64,000 nt of DNA, taken from the NCBI RefSeq assembly GCF_900129425.1, contig NZ_LT670817.1, positions 3,782,001-3,846,000 on the forward strand. The letters run 5' to 3'. This document shows positions 44,497-52,599 of this stretch, one piece after another. How positions within the stretch are numbered: position 1 is the stretch's first letter; each line of letters begins with the position of its first letter. The DNA is from Bradyrhizobium erythrophlei (lineage in GTDB: Bacteria; Pseudomonadota; Alphaproteobacteria; Rhizobiales; Xanthobacteraceae). Below the pieces are notes generated by a model that did no database searches, had not been told where the DNA came from, and was given only the letters and a program-made list of their open reading frames with translations. Both the position numbers and the translations under genes were made by a program.

Positions 44497-45564
44497 ATGA
44501 AACGACGCCAGTTCATTACGGCCCTCGGCGGCGGCGCGGCATTATGGCCGCTTGTTCTACGTGCGCAGCAGCCTGCGATTCCCCTGGTCGGATTTCTCAA
44601 TAGCACCTCTTCCGTGGGATATTCGCCGTATGTCGTGCGCTCTCAGCAGGCAGAACAGGCTCGTCGTATCGGCATACTCATGAACCGCGCCGCAGATGAT
44701 ACCGAAGGTCAGGCGGGCATCGCGGCTTTCCAACAGGCCTTGCAACTACTTGGATGGAACGTTGGCCTCGATCTGAGGATTGACGTTCGATGGGGTGAAG
44801 ACGACGTTGCGCTGGAGCGCAAATACGCCGCAGAACTTGTCGATCTCTCGCCAAATATCATTCTGGCCAGCGGCACAATGAGTGTAGCTGCGGTGGAGGG
44901 CATCACCCGTGCACTGCCGATCGTATTCGTCGGCGTAACCGATCCAGCCGGTGCGGGGTTCGTCGATAAGCTTGCGAAGCCGGGCGGCAACGCCACCGGC
45001 TTCATGATTTTCGAGTTCGGCTTCACAGCGAAATGGGTGGAGCTTCTCAAACAGATCGAGCCGAACATAAGGCGAATGGCTGTCATTCGCCTTCCGGACA
45101 ATCCCGCAGCGATGGCCCAATTTGGCGCCATACAGGACGCTGCGGAGTGGCTCAGCGTGGAGATCAGCGCTGTCAACGCGCGCAGCAGTAGTGAGATCGA
45201 GCGCGCGATCGTCGCTCTCGCGAATTCAGGGAATGGAGGCCTGATCGTAACGCCGAGCGCCGGAGTGTCGGCGCATCGCGATCTCATCATTAAACTAGCT
45301 GCCCAGCACAGACTTCCGGCCGTGTATGGCAACCGAAACAATATCAACAGCGGCGGGCTGATTTTCTACGGGCCCAATCGCATCGACCAGTTTCGGCGCG
45401 CGGCCGGTTATGTCGATCGCGTTCTCAAGGGCGAGAAGCCGGCCGATCTTCCGGTCCAGGCTCCGACCAAATATGATCTGGTGATTAACCTGAAGACGGC
45501 AAAAGCCCTCGGCCTCGATCTTCCGGCTTCCCTCATCGCCCGCGCCGACGAGGTGATCGAATGA
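44497..45564 (+). CDS. ABC transporter substrate-binding protein (mosaic)
   Basis: 355 aa from ATG 44497 (GGGGGATGGC upstream). A Tat-like leader MKRRQFITALGGGAALWPLV then LRAQQ directs export to the periplasm. The mature part is the ABC sugar/tripartite-like periplasmic fold (ALPIVFVGVTDPAGAGFVDK, LAKPGGNATGFMIFEFGF) and ends in ARADEVIE. Odd point: after the leader there are two successive mature starts, IPLVGFLNSTSSVGYSPYV and then RRIGILMNRAADDTEGQAGI, each of which normally follows a leader directly in different paralogues, so the gene looks like a recombinant. No permease or ATPase gene is adjacent. Confidence 0.87.
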   Translation: MKRRQFITALGGGAALWPLVLRAQQPAIPLVGFLNSTSSVGYSPYVVRSQQAEQARRIGILMNRAADDTEGQAGIAAFQQALQLLGWNVGLDLRIDVRWGEDDVALERKYAAELVDLSPNIILASGTMSVAAVEGITRALPIVFVGVTDPAGAGFVDKLAKPGGNATGFMIFEFGFTAKWVELLKQIEPNIRRMAVIRLPDNPAAMAQFGAIQDAAEWLSVEISAVNARSSSEIERAIVALANSGNGGLIVTPSAGVSAHRDLIIKLAAQHRLPAVYGNRNNINSGGLIFYGPNRIDQFRRAAGYVDRVLKGEKPADLPVQAPTKYDLVINLKTAKALGLDLPASLIARADEVIE

Positions 45565-45569
45565 TGTCG

Positions 45570-45700
45570 CCTGTTGGCACTTTTCGGACGTGACAGCCCT
45601 GGTGCGAGATGTCCGCTCTTGAGGGGTTGAGCGGACGACGGCAGGGCGTCTGTCAACTTCCGCTTTTGACAGTAACGGACATCCGACCGCTTGGACCCGT
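45570..45700. repeat. Dispersed intergenic repeat, copy 6
   Basis: GTTGGCACTTTTCGGACGTG, ATGTCCGCTCTTGAGGGG, GAGCGGACGACGGCAGG and CCGCTTTTGACAGTAACGG. This is the GGCACTTTTCGGA subtype, also present at 47090 and 50281. Confidence 0.6.
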
Positions 45701-45787
45701 GCCATGAAAAAGTTATTCGGCGTGTCGGATATGCATCCCGACGTTTGTCCTCTGGATGTACATCCGCAAACAGTCGGAGCAAGAGCC

Positions 45788-46201
45788 ATGATGCAGCAAG
45801 GCGGAACGACCGAAAGTCAAATCAAAGCGATCGTCGAAGCATGGGCGGACGCAGTCCGCCGGCATGATCTTTCTGGTATTCTTGCCCATCATGAGCAGGA
45901 TATCGTGATGTTCGACGTCCCGCCGCCGCTGCAGTCGCGAGGAATGGCTGAGTACAAGAAAACATGGGATCTGTTCTTCAGGTATCATAAGCCGTCGCAA
46001 GCATTCGACATAGAGGAGCTTGCAATTACCGCCGGCGAAGATGTCGCCTTTGCCGTCGCCATCGTGCGGTGCGGCTCCGGCACGTTCAGCGGCCCTCCGG
46101 AAGAAGGCGGGTTCCTGTTCAGGCTGACAATCGGACTGTGCAACACCGATGGCGACTGGCGTATCGCGCACGAGCATCACTCCGTGCCGTCGTCAGACTA
46201 G
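45788..46201 (+). CDS. SnoaL-like / nuclear transport factor 2 family protein
   Basis: 137 aa. TESQIKAIVEAWADAVRRHD, LSGILAHHEQDIVMFDVPPP and MAEYKKTWDLFFRYHKPSQA follow the NTF2-like cone-fold order, with a C-terminal strand WRIAHEHHSVPSS typical of the YybH/ketosteroid-isomerase-like subgroup. Enzymatic role unknown. ATG 45788 (tandem ATG at 45791) with CGGAGCAAGAGCC upstream is preferred over the far upstream ATG at 45704, which lies in repeat DNA. Confidence 0.8.
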   Translation: MMQQGGTTESQIKAIVEAWADAVRRHDLSGILAHHEQDIVMFDVPPPLQSRGMAEYKKTWDLFFRYHKPSQAFDIEELAITAGEDVAFAVAIVRCGSGTFSGPPEEGGFLFRLTIGLCNTDGDWRIAHEHHSVPSSD

Positions 46202-46281
46202 CGCAGCCGAATTTTTATTCGTCAAGCCGCTTCCGGTTCGGTACCATTGAGACATGTCGGTCGACTGCTCCCGAGAAGGTC

Positions 46282-46399
46282 CGCTATTGGCACGAAACGG
46301 AAATGCCGCGGCAGTCGCAACATGTCCGCCATCGGGAGCAAAGCGGAAGAGATCTGTTCGCAGCGAGTATTTCGCATTTTGACCCATCTGAGACATGAG
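46282..46399. repeat. Dispersed intergenic repeat, copy 7
   Basis: Complete form: ATTGGCACGAAACGGAAATG, ATGTCCGCCATCGGGAG, CAAAGCGGAAGAGATCTG and ATTTTGACCCATCTGAGACA. Confidence 0.65.
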
Positions 46400-46567
46400 C
46401 ACCCCATGATTTGTGCAGCGCGCATGGCCGCACGGGGCGCTCGATGCGCTGCGCATATTCCTTGACATCTGCTGACAGTGGCCGACAAATTAGGCACACT
46501 GGCCAGACAGCTTTTGCTGTTGAAGCAGTGTTGACACGGCCATGGTGGACAACAGGGAGTAGGTGCA

Positions 46568-46780
46568 ATGAGAGCTTGCTCAATTGTCGGACTGCTGTTT
46601 GCAGCAGTGGTGTTGGCGACGATTCCGGTCTCGCCGCAGGTGACACCGCGCGGCGGCGTGGAGTTAAGCGTTGATCAAGCGCAGGCCGTCACGTACCGGC
46701 GCGCCCGCGTGACTGCGCGTCGTGTCGACCGTCGCGAGTTCCGCCATACGCGTCGCGCCGTGCGGCGTGGTGTTTATTAA
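46568..46780 (+). CDS. Small exported Arg-rich protein
   Basis: 70 aa. Signal peptide MRACSIVGLLFAAVVLATIP, then VELSVDQAQAVTYRRARVTA and an Arg-rich tail (RRVDRREFRHTRRAVRRGVY). AGGGAGTAGGTGCA precedes the ATG. It belongs to a style of small basic exported proteins seen repeatedly in Bradyrhizobium; function unknown. Confidence 0.62.
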   Translation: MRACSIVGLLFAAVVLATIPVSPQVTPRGGVELSVDQAQAVTYRRARVTARRVDRREFRHTRRAVRRGVY

Positions 46781-46841
46781 CGGAGCGCGATGGGCAAGGG
46801 TGATGGCGCGGGCAGGTGAGCCAGAACCGGTTCCAGTCGCC

Positions 46842-46992
46842 GCCGTGCGGCTCGACGTGGTCGCAGATGCACGCTGCCGTCACTTGACCGCGCGCCAAGC
46901 ACATCTCGCATAGTGGTTGCGCACGCAACTGATGCTTTGCCCGCTTGCGCCAGCGCTGCAGCCAGTACCACGACGTCGCTTCCGAAACGAGA
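46842..46992 (-). pseudogene. Truncated HNH endonuclease
   Basis: Minus-strand frame LQRWRKRAKHQLRAQPLCEM, CLARGQVTAACICDHVEPHG and GDWNRFWLTC shows the CxxC and DHxxPHxGD motif of phage-type HNH nucleases, but no start codon lies in frame upstream and the second CxxC half (FQSLCxxCHxxK-type) is missing downstream. The sequence degenerates after about 46845. Confidence 0.55.
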
Positions 46993-47089
46993 AACGAAAC
47001 TTACAAAGTTTTCTGTGCGGACGCCGCGCGCGTAGAGCGCGGCGAGCAGTCCCAAGCGCCAGCCGCGGTTTGTGCATGTCGTTTGCTGC

Positions 47090-47172
47090 GGTGCATGAGT
47101 CCGGAATTGGCACTTTTCGGATATGGCGCGATGTCCGACTTGAGTCCGCAACGCGCAGCAAATCGGACGTCG
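47090..47172. repeat. Dispersed intergenic repeat, copy 8
   Basis: GGTGCATGAGTCCGGAATTG, GGCACTTTTCGGATATGG and ATGTCCGACTTGAGTCCG. Same subtype as 50281. Confidence 0.58.
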
Positions 47173-47229
47173 GTCTCGTCTACCGGTACGACTAGCCTGT
47201 AGTTGGCAGTCGGTGTATAAGCGTCTGTC

Positions 47230-47559
47230 ATGAGTTGGGATACGAAAGACGTAGCACTGCTCAAGAAACTATGGTCCGTAGGACAGAGCGCTGCGCAGAT
47301 CGCTCGCCGTCTCGGCTATAGCCGTAACTCGATTTGCGCCAAGCTAACTCGTTTGGGCCTGAAGCGCGGTCACAAGCCACCGACTGCTAACCCAAAAATC
47401 GTGTCGGTGCGGAAGCGAAGACCAGTGCTATTGGCCGCTTGTGCCCGCTCGGTGGATAAGGTGGTGTCCACGCGCAAGCCAGCGGTGACGCAGCCTAAGG
47501 AATTCACCAAGCGCCAGCTTTACGCCATGCTTGCTGAAGCGGTCAGGAATACGGGCTAA
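47230..47559 (+). CDS. GcrA-like cell-cycle regulator, short form
   Basis: 109 aa. The N-terminus MSWDTKDVALLKKLWSVGQS and AAQIARRLGYSRNSICAKLT then RLGLKRGHKP is the GcrA HTH domain (W-T/D-x-x-x-V-x-x-L-K-x-L-W). GcrA partners with sigma70-RNA polymerase at CcrM-methylated promoters in alphaproteobacteria and is normally about 170 aa; this protein lacks most of the canonical C-terminal part. It may be an accessory paralogue. Single-gene unit between repeats. Confidence 0.78.
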   Translation: MSWDTKDVALLKKLWSVGQSAAQIARRLGYSRNSICAKLTRLGLKRGHKPPTANPKIVSVRKRRPVLLAACARSVDKVVSTRKPAVTQPKEFTKRQLYAMLAEAVRNTG

Positions 47560-47718
47560 CGGGCTGCCGAAACAAGCGCGATAATTCGGAGCAACTTCGA
47601 CGGCGTATTCCCAACCCGGTAGGCCGTTTAGAAATCCCTGGGTGAGTTCTCCGACATCATCCACAGTTTTGCCAGCAAGGGTGGTGCGGTCCGCATGTTG
47701 AGAGAAGACGATCACCCT

Positions 47719-47785
47719 TTTGGCACCTTTGAGACATGCCGACCGGCTCTGAATATGTCCGTTTCATCGGGGTGGACCGGAAGTC
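47719..47785. repeat. Dispersed intergenic repeat, copy 9
   Basis: TTGGCACCTTTGAGACATGC, ATGTCCGTTTCATCGGGG and TGGACCGGAAG. The same subtype occurs at 55773 just before a group II intron. Confidence 0.58.
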
Positions 47786-48018
47786 ATCGGCGGACGGTCG
47801 AAACGACGCGATTGACCCGAAGCCGACTTCGGACTTGCATCAGATATTTGCGGTAGCCATAACCGACCTTCGCACATCAGTGCGTCAAAACGTAACACTG
47901 TCCTTTGGTACAAGTGACGGAACGGGCAGTTTTCATTTTTATTGAGGCGATTGAACTTCTCATTCCGCGCAAAACAATTTTACGTTCTGTTGAATTTGGT
48001 AGTTCTGGAATTCAGCTC

Positions 48019-48702
48019 ATGTTTGTGCGTATCACCACAGACCGGACGCCCCGTCCCAATTCGCTCGGGGACCTTGGCATGACGAGTGGATCGAATCCAA
48101 TCGTCAGTTTGAATGAATTCACCTACGAGAAAGGAGCCGAGATTTACGGCGAGAAGGAGCCTGCCGAGTACGTTTATCAAGTCAAAACGGGCGCAATTCG
48201 AAGCTACAAACTACTCGCGGATGGCCGCCGCCAGATCGGTGCGTTTCACTTGCTCGGCGATATTTTTGGACTGGAGAACGGCAGCGCGCATCGATTTACC
48301 GCCGAAGCGGTCGTGAAGACTACTGTCCGCCTAATCAAACGGCAAAGCCTTGAGGCGGTGGCCGAAAGTGACGCGGTTGTCACGCGAAACCTACTCAGTA
48401 TGACCACCAGCAATCTGGAACACGCAGAAAATCACATGCTGTTGCTGGGCCGCAAAACTTCGCTGGAGAGGGTCGCCGCGTTTTTGGTTGAAATGGACGG
48501 GCGGCTAACCGCTACCGGGATCATGGCGCTACCAATGTCCCGTCGGGACATTGCCGACTATCTTGGCCTGACGCTTGAAACCGTATCTCGTGCACTATCG
48601 CGGTTGGAACGAGCGGGCGTGCTCGACTTCACCGGCCGCACTCAGCGCGAAATCGTACTTCGCGATCGACAACGGCTAGCAAACTTTGATTTGCCAGCAT
48701 AA
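48019..48702 (+). CDS. FixK-like Crp/Fnr family regulator
   Basis: 227 aa from ATG 48019 (48079 is an alternative). Cyclic-nucleotide-binding-like beta roll: GAEIYGEKEPAEYVYQVKTG, AIRSYKLLADGRRQIGAFHL and LGDIFGLENGS. C-terminal HTH: SRRDIADYLGLTLETVSRAL then SRLERAGVL, the FixK/Fnr recognition helix with E-T-V-S-R. The N-terminal Cys cluster of oxygen-sensing Fnr is absent, so it is of the FixK type, normally controlled at transcription. A matching TTGAC-N4-ATCAA site occurs at 54381. Confidence 0.85.
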   Translation: MFVRITTDRTPRPNSLGDLGMTSGSNPIVSLNEFTYEKGAEIYGEKEPAEYVYQVKTGAIRSYKLLADGRRQIGAFHLLGDIFGLENGSAHRFTAEAVVKTTVRLIKRQSLEAVAESDAVVTRNLLSMTTSNLEHAENHMLLLGRKTSLERVAAFLVEMDGRLTATGIMALPMSRRDIADYLGLTLETVSRALSRLERAGVLDFTGRTQREIVLRDRQRLANFDLPA

Positions 48703-48717
48703 GGGAGGAACAGAAAC

Positions 48718-48939
48718 ATGATCAGGTTGATTGCTGTTGCTGGCTTCGCGTTATCGGTTGCAACATCGGCCCAAGCTATGACGCCTGCGCCGATTCCTCA
48801 GCCGGAGGGTATGATCACGCAAGTCGCTGCCGCCTGCGGCGCTGGCAGGACACGAGTTAACGGTGTGTGCGTGGCAAGAACCACCATGCGCCAGACCGGC
48901 CGAGCCGTCCGCAGGTGTGCGGTCGGAATGACTTGCTAG
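48718..48939 (+). CDS. Small exported Cys-containing protein
   Basis: 73 aa, 15 bases after the FixK-like gene with AAGGGAGGAACAGAAAC as ribosome-binding site, so probably in its operon. Signal peptide MIRLIAVAGFALSVATSAQA; mature part EGMITQVAAACGAGRTRVNG, then CVARTTMRQTGRAVRRCAV with four Cys. Function unknown. Confidence 0.65.
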   Translation: MIRLIAVAGFALSVATSAQAMTPAPIPQPEGMITQVAAACGAGRTRVNGVCVARTTMRQTGRAVRRCAVGMTC

Positions 48940-49294
48940 CTGCTGATGCTTTCAAGCTGCTGGCGGTTGGAGGCGGTGGCGGTTTGAGCGCGTGCAACGC
49001 TGCCAGAGCTGGTGGCGCTGGCGGCCCAGGGCGCGATGACCGTTGACGCCGCCGTTAAGGGATGCTGCGAAAGTTGCAAAAAGCCAAACGCCGTTGGTTG
49101 GCGTGGCCGTCCCTGCGCCATGGGGGATGTTGGCCATGCTCGGCCAAAATTATCGTGACACTCACGTCCGCTGGAAGCATCTCTCAAGTTTACATGTCGT
49201 GACGTTCGTGAAGCCCTTGATCTATCGCAATGGCGCACGACCAACGAAGGCACATCGTTTTCAAAATGGGGCAAGCAGGTAACGGAGAAAAGCC
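48940..49294. other. Gap of 355 bp
   Basis: No supported gene. A short plus-strand frame from 49036 (MTVDAAVKGCCESCKKPNAV...) has a CxxC but no ribosome-binding site and looks like a remnant. CAGGTAACGGAGAAAAGCC at the end serves the next gene. Confidence 0.35.
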
Positions 49295-49879
49295 ATGAAG
49301 CAGATGAGTCTGACAACAGTTGCTATTGCAGCCTCGACGTTTGCGTGTGCGGCGCTGCTCTCCTTTGACTGCTCTGAGCAACGCGGCCTCTCGCTATCAG
49401 TCGAGAAGGCCGAAGCACGGGTCGGTCGTCCCCTGACACCCGTGAGCGTTGCGGGCGTCGCGCGCCGGCAACACCGGCGGGCTGCTTACGGCGCCGGAGG
49501 TATGGTCGTGGGGCGTTACGGAGGCGGCGCGAACAACAGAGGCGGCTTGGTTGGCGGCGACGACCCCGGTACCTACGTAGGCGCCGCTGCGGTCGGCACG
49601 GCTGCCGCGGTCGCGGCCACCTCACCTAACTGGGGATGGGGAGGCGACCCCTACCGCACAGGCACAGGTTACTACGCGGGGGGTCCCTACTACGGTGGCC
49701 CTGTTCCGGGAACCAGGGCGGCCTACTATGGTGGTTATGCCGGGGCGGGTGCGCCTTCGGTCGGCTGGACGGGCGGTGTGAGTAGCAGCGACTACGCCCT
49801 GTATATCCGAAATCTACACGACTCCGGGTATGATACGAAGAACAAGTTCAACGCGAGCGGGAACGTGAGGACGCAATAG
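49295..49879 (+). CDS. Exported Gly/Tyr-rich protein
   Basis: 194 aa. Signal peptide at residues 1-27 (MKQMSLTTVAIAASTFACAA), then VEKAEARVGRPLTPVSVAGV and an Arg/His spacer, a long Gly/Tyr-rich low-complexity centre (PYYGGPVPGTRAAYYGGYAG) and a conserved-looking end SSSDYALYIRNLHDSGYDTK. GGAGAAAAGCC precedes the ATG. Probably periplasmic or surface located; function unknown. Confidence 0.72.
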   Translation: MKQMSLTTVAIAASTFACAALLSFDCSEQRGLSLSVEKAEARVGRPLTPVSVAGVARRQHRRAAYGAGGMVVGRYGGGANNRGGLVGGDDPGTYVGAAAVGTAAAVAATSPNWGWGGDPYRTGTGYYAGGPYYGGPVPGTRAAYYGGYAGAGAPSVGWTGGVSSSDYALYIRNLHDSGYDTKNKFNASGNVRTQ

Positions 49880-49975
49880 CGTCTGGTCTCGTCGTCCATC
49901 GTCCATCGTCGTCTCCCGTGGGTCCTCGCTGGGATGACGGCATCGTGGGCTGGGGCCTTTTTGCGTTTGGCGACC

Positions 49976-50137
49976 CTACCAAGTGTCGCCTCGCAAAATG
50001 TGCTCGGGCATGTCGGATGTTCGCGGATGAAGCGGGCACGTCGAGTGCACCGGTAAGCCGTAATAGTGACCGAAGACGTGCGCGTGATCGCCGCAGTCTT
50101 CGCAAACGAACTCGGTGATGTGATCGGGGGCGCTCAT
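49976..50137 (-). CDS. Small CxxC protein
   Basis: 53 aa: MSAPDHITEFVCEDCGDHAH, VFGHYYGLPVHSTCPLHPRT, SDMPEHILRGDTW. CEDCG plus later Cys/His residues suggest a small zinc-binding knuckle. The composition is clearly protein-like, but I know no family. Confidence 0.5.
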   Translation of the reverse strand: MSAPDHITEFVCEDCGDHAHVFGHYYGLPVHSTCPLHPRTSDMPEHILRGDTW

Positions 50138-50228
50138 TGCGGCGGTCGCGCTATCTTGCAGCGGTTGGGTCGGTCGTGAATAGACGTGCGAAAAGCCCTG
50201 GCCTACACCACATCGTCCTGTATTGAAG

Positions 50229-50255
50229 AGCCGCCGACGGGGCGGCTTTTTCTTT
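50229..50255 (+). terminator. Rho-independent terminator
   Basis: 7-bp stem AGCCGCC/GGCGGCT with loop GACGG, followed by TTTTTCTTTT. The strongest terminator in this part; the transcript it ends is not clear, since no plus-strand gene of note precedes it. Confidence 0.65.
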
Positions 50256-50280
50256 TGAGGCCTTCTTATTAGCGTCATGT

Positions 50281-50350
50281 CCGAGTTTGGCACTTTTCGG
50301 ACTCGGCGGGATGTCTGACTTGAGTCCGTAGTGCGCTTCAAAGCAGACAC
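50281..50350. repeat. Dispersed intergenic repeat, copy 10
   Basis: GAGTTTGGCACTTTTCGGAC, ATGTCTGACTTGAGTCCG and AAAGCAGACACC. Confidence 0.55.
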
Positions 50351-50484
50351 CGGCGAGAGCAACACCGGCAAATTCCGCTTGCCGCTCAACTCCATCTGAA
50401 AGTTCTCATTTCTCGGTCTGTTCTAGCGGTTTGATAGCAAGCTGGATCAAGCCGAACGAAAGAGCCAATTCGGCGTTGGTCTGT

Positions 50485-50568
50485 ATGGCCAAGTTTTTAC
50501 TCGCCCTTATTGCATTAGCATTTGCCGTGCTGATCGGCGGCTTCGTCTTTGCCGCATTCACGCTGTAG
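50485..50568 (+). CDS. 27-aa single-helix membrane peptide
   Basis: MAKFLLALIALAFAVLIGGF then VFAAFTL: one transmembrane helix with a Lys at position 3. The stop codon forms the base of a perfect 8-bp hairpin (50567-50574 with 50580-50587, AGGCCGCC/GGCGGCCT), so the gene and its terminator form one compact unit. Confidence 0.45.
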   Translation: MAKFLLALIALAFAVLIGGFVFAAFTL

Positions 50569-50587
50569 GCCGCCGCAGTGGCGGCCT
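50567..50587 (+). terminator. AGGCCGCC-type hairpin after the 27-aa gene
   Basis: Perfect 8-bp stem with loop GCAGT. No U-tract follows, but it is the same sequence type as hairpins at 51211 and 52296. Confidence 0.5.
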
Positions 50588-51028
50588 CCTCGTTATCCTC
50601 ATCCGTCCGAGGCTGGCTTGGTGGGTACCGGCGCGCTGGGCACCCCGCCAGCCGCTAAACGGTTCCGCCTGTTTTGGCGCGCGCCAGACGACCCCGCTCC
50701 ATGAACCCGGTAAGGGCGAGGTCGCTGGCGACGGTTGGAGGTTGAATGTCCGCCGCAGACAGCTAACGGACCCAAAGAAGCATCGTTGCACGTCGCCAAA
50801 TTGATTTTGCGAGTGGCCTAATTCGGCAAGTAACCGGGGCAGGTGCTGGCCCCTTTCCATCCGTTGTTCACTGAGTGGTCCCTTTTCATTTTAGCAGTGG
50901 TTGCTGGTGCGGAACGCATATCCCGCAGCTCTCAGGATATTATTAGGTGGCTGGTCTGAATAAAGACCCTGTATCAACGCCCTCCGGTTGGGCGTACCAT
51001 TTTATCCTGGGCACCTTGGACACAACGG

Positions 51029-51211
51029 ATGCCAGATTACCGCGCCTATTTCGTCGGACCTGAGAAGGATTTTATCGGGTACAGAGGCCTCGTTTGCCAA
51101 AACGACGGCGAAGCTATCGAAGAAGCCAAGAAGCTTTTCGAAGGCCCCGCAATTGAGCTTTGGTGCGGTGCTCGGCTCGTCACCCGGATTATCGGTCAAA
51201 AGGCGGAGTGA
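51029..51211 (+). CDS. Small conserved-type protein, paralogue 1
   Basis: 60 aa: MPDYRAYFVGPEKDFIGYRG, LVCQNDGEAIEEAKKLFEGP, AIELWCGARLVTRIIGQ. It is clearly paralogous to the protein at 51829 (same YxAY-x-VG, FxGxxxLVC, EAIE-x-A, VELWCGAR order). A small alpha/beta protein of unknown function. A GGCCG hairpin starts at its stop codon. Confidence 0.6.
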   Translation: MPDYRAYFVGPEKDFIGYRGLVCQNDGEAIEEAKKLFEGPAIELWCGARLVTRIIGQKAE

Positions 51212-51232
51212 GGCCGTCTCGGTTGGCGGCCT
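51211..51232 (+). terminator. AGGCCG/CGGCCT hairpin
   Basis: 6-bp stem directly after the 51029 gene stop, followed by CTTTCATT. Confidence 0.45.
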
Positions 51233-51479
51233 CTTTCATTCCAGAAAGCTCATAAAGAGACGGCCCCAACTCGGGGGAGGCTGAGGCCGTTCTAGCTCGG
51301 TAGCGCTCAGCAGTGGCGAAGCGCACCCGACTATTCCAAGGCGCGCTCGGCATTTTAGTTCCATAGGGGGACGTAATTCGTTCGGACCGCTGCTACCAGG
51401 TCGATTACGGAACCGGCACTACCATTCCGATCCCCCGATCAAGATGCGAGGCAAACGGATATAAGCCCGCTGGCCAGTT

Positions 51480-51535
51480 TCGACCCCAGTGGTCTAATTT
51501 GATTTTCGCCGTGGCCTAATTTGAATTTTAGAGTC
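51480..51535. repeat. TGGCC-GTTTNGACC / GTGGNCTAATTTGA repeat, copy 1
   Basis: GGCCAGTTTCGACCCCAGTG, GTCTAATTTGATTTTCGCC and GTGGCCTAATTTGAATTTTA in series. The same arrangement occurs at 52600-52665. It looks like the multiple terminal repeats of an IS21-type element, but no transposase is present. Confidence 0.5.
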
Positions 51536-51651
51536 GGAAACCGGGCAGACATTCTCGCTTGGTGGCGATAGAATTTGCTATCACCGTCGCGTCCTCGGCA
51601 TTAACCGGTGCCTGTGAGTGGACCTGCTGCGCCGGATCTCGCGTGAGCGTC

Positions 51652-51825
51652 ATGCCCAGAAACACTCCGCCTCCTACCTGCCCGAAGTGCCACAAACCAA
51701 TGCAATTCTTGCTTCGCAAAATGGGCGGCCGAAAATTCCAGTGTCTTGATTGCGCCAGCGACGATCCACTGCGCTCAACGGAAGTAGCCCAGCTTCTCAC
51801 CGGCGAGCTACGGCGGCCGGATTAA
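51652..51825 (+). CDS. Small zinc-ribbon protein
   Basis: 57 aa: PTCPKCHKPMQFLLRKMGGR, KFQCLDCASDDPLRST. Two CxxC knuckles about 18 residues apart. Its stop lies 3 bases before the GTG of the next gene, so the two are an operon. Confidence 0.58.
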   Translation: MPRNTPPPTCPKCHKPMQFLLRKMGGRKFQCLDCASDDPLRSTEVAQLLTGELRRPD

Positions 51826-51828
51826 GCG

Positions 51829-52029
51829 GTGGCAGAGTACCCAGCTTACACCGTCGGCCATGATGGACATTTCACGGGGTTCGAGCCGTTGGTTTGCGCT
51901 GATGACTCGGAAGCAATCGAGAAGGCCACGCGCCTTGTCGACGGCCACGACGTGGAGCTTTGGTGCGGCGCGCGAATGGTGATCCGGCTCGACCGAACAA
52001 CAATCATGTCGGGAACCGGACATAGCTGA
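51829..52029 (+). CDS. Small conserved-type protein, paralogue 2
   Basis: 66 aa from GTG: MAEYPAYTVGHDGHFTGFEP, LVCADDSEAIEKATRLVDGH, DVELWCGARMVIRLD. Paralogue of the 51029 protein; the extra C-terminal residues are unique. Confidence 0.58.
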   Translation: MAEYPAYTVGHDGHFTGFEPLVCADDSEAIEKATRLVDGHDVELWCGARMVIRLDRTTIMSGTGHS

Positions 52030-52065
52030 TACTGTTATAACCATCATCGACCCGGCCTCGGCAAC

Positions 52066-52100
52066 TATCGATGACTGAGAGCGCGTTTGCTCCCGCCTGA
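52066..52100 (+). promoter_or_regulatory. Repeated leader sequence, copy 1
   Basis: ACTATCGATGACTGAGAGCG then TTTGCTCCCGCC, about 20 bases before the 52121 gene. It matches CTATCGGTGTCTGAGAGTGC ... GCTCCCGCC at 52734-52768 before the 52786 gene. Likely a shared promoter or 5' leader motif. Confidence 0.5.
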
Positions 52101-52120
52101 TCTTGTGCGCGGTGAGCCCC

Positions 52121-52291
52121 ATGGCAGACCCTTTATATTTACGAGAAAAAGCAGAGCAAGCCCTCCGCCTCGCCCGAGATAGCACCGACCCGATGCTGGC
52201 TAAGAGCCTCACTGAGTTGGCGCGTGAATACTTGGCACAAGCGGACGCGATAGAGGGCACAACGCTAGGGGAAGACCCGGAAGACGAATAA
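52121..52291 (+). CDS. Small helical protein
   Basis: 56 aa: MADPLYLREKAEQALRLARD, STDPMLAKSLTELAREYLAQ, ADAIEGT. Amphipathic helices throughout. Similar short proteins of unknown function are common in Bradyrhizobium. An AGGCCGCC hairpin follows. Confidence 0.55.
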   Translation: MADPLYLREKAEQALRLARDSTDPMLAKSLTELAREYLAQADAIEGTTLGEDPEDE

Positions 52292-52295
52292 GTAA

Positions 52296-52315
52296 GGCCG
52301 CCTCCGTTGGCGGCC
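52296..52315 (+). terminator. GGCCGCC/GGCGGCC hairpin
   Basis: 7-bp perfect stem with loop TCCGTT just after the 52121 gene, followed by ACCTTTC. Confidence 0.5.
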
Positions 52316-52455
52316 ACCTTTCATCCGACCCCTGCTGTCTGCGTTCAGGATAGCAATGTGCCGCTCTGGGATCGACCGCGCTTGTCGAGAGAAACGGCGA
52401 TGGCGAGCAGAGTGCTCTTAGGAAATGATTAACCCATCGCCGCAACAATACGCTC

Positions 52456-52584
52456 ATGAGAGTCGCAATGGCCACCGTGGTTGCTCTCCTCATACTCAAT
52501 TTTGCGGATGAGCATTTTAACAGCGCCCGTTACACGCGGGGTGCGATGGCCATGCTTTCTCATATCGCCCGGTCGTTCAGCTAA
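52456..52584 (+). CDS. 42-aa peptide with a hydrophobic N-terminus
   Basis: MRVAMATVVALLILNFADEH, then FNSARYTRGAMAMLSHIARS. A short hydrophobic stretch followed by an amphipathic segment; probably membrane associated or exported. The reading is protein-like but has no family I can name. Confidence 0.5.
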   Translation: MRVAMATVVALLILNFADEHFNSARYTRGAMAMLSHIARSFS

Positions 52585-52599
52585 GCCACCGCGGTTGGG

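Noticed and set aside
52103..52120. Earlier start for the 52121 gene
   Set aside because: The six extra codons add nothing family-like, and the leader motif lies just upstream of the later ATG.
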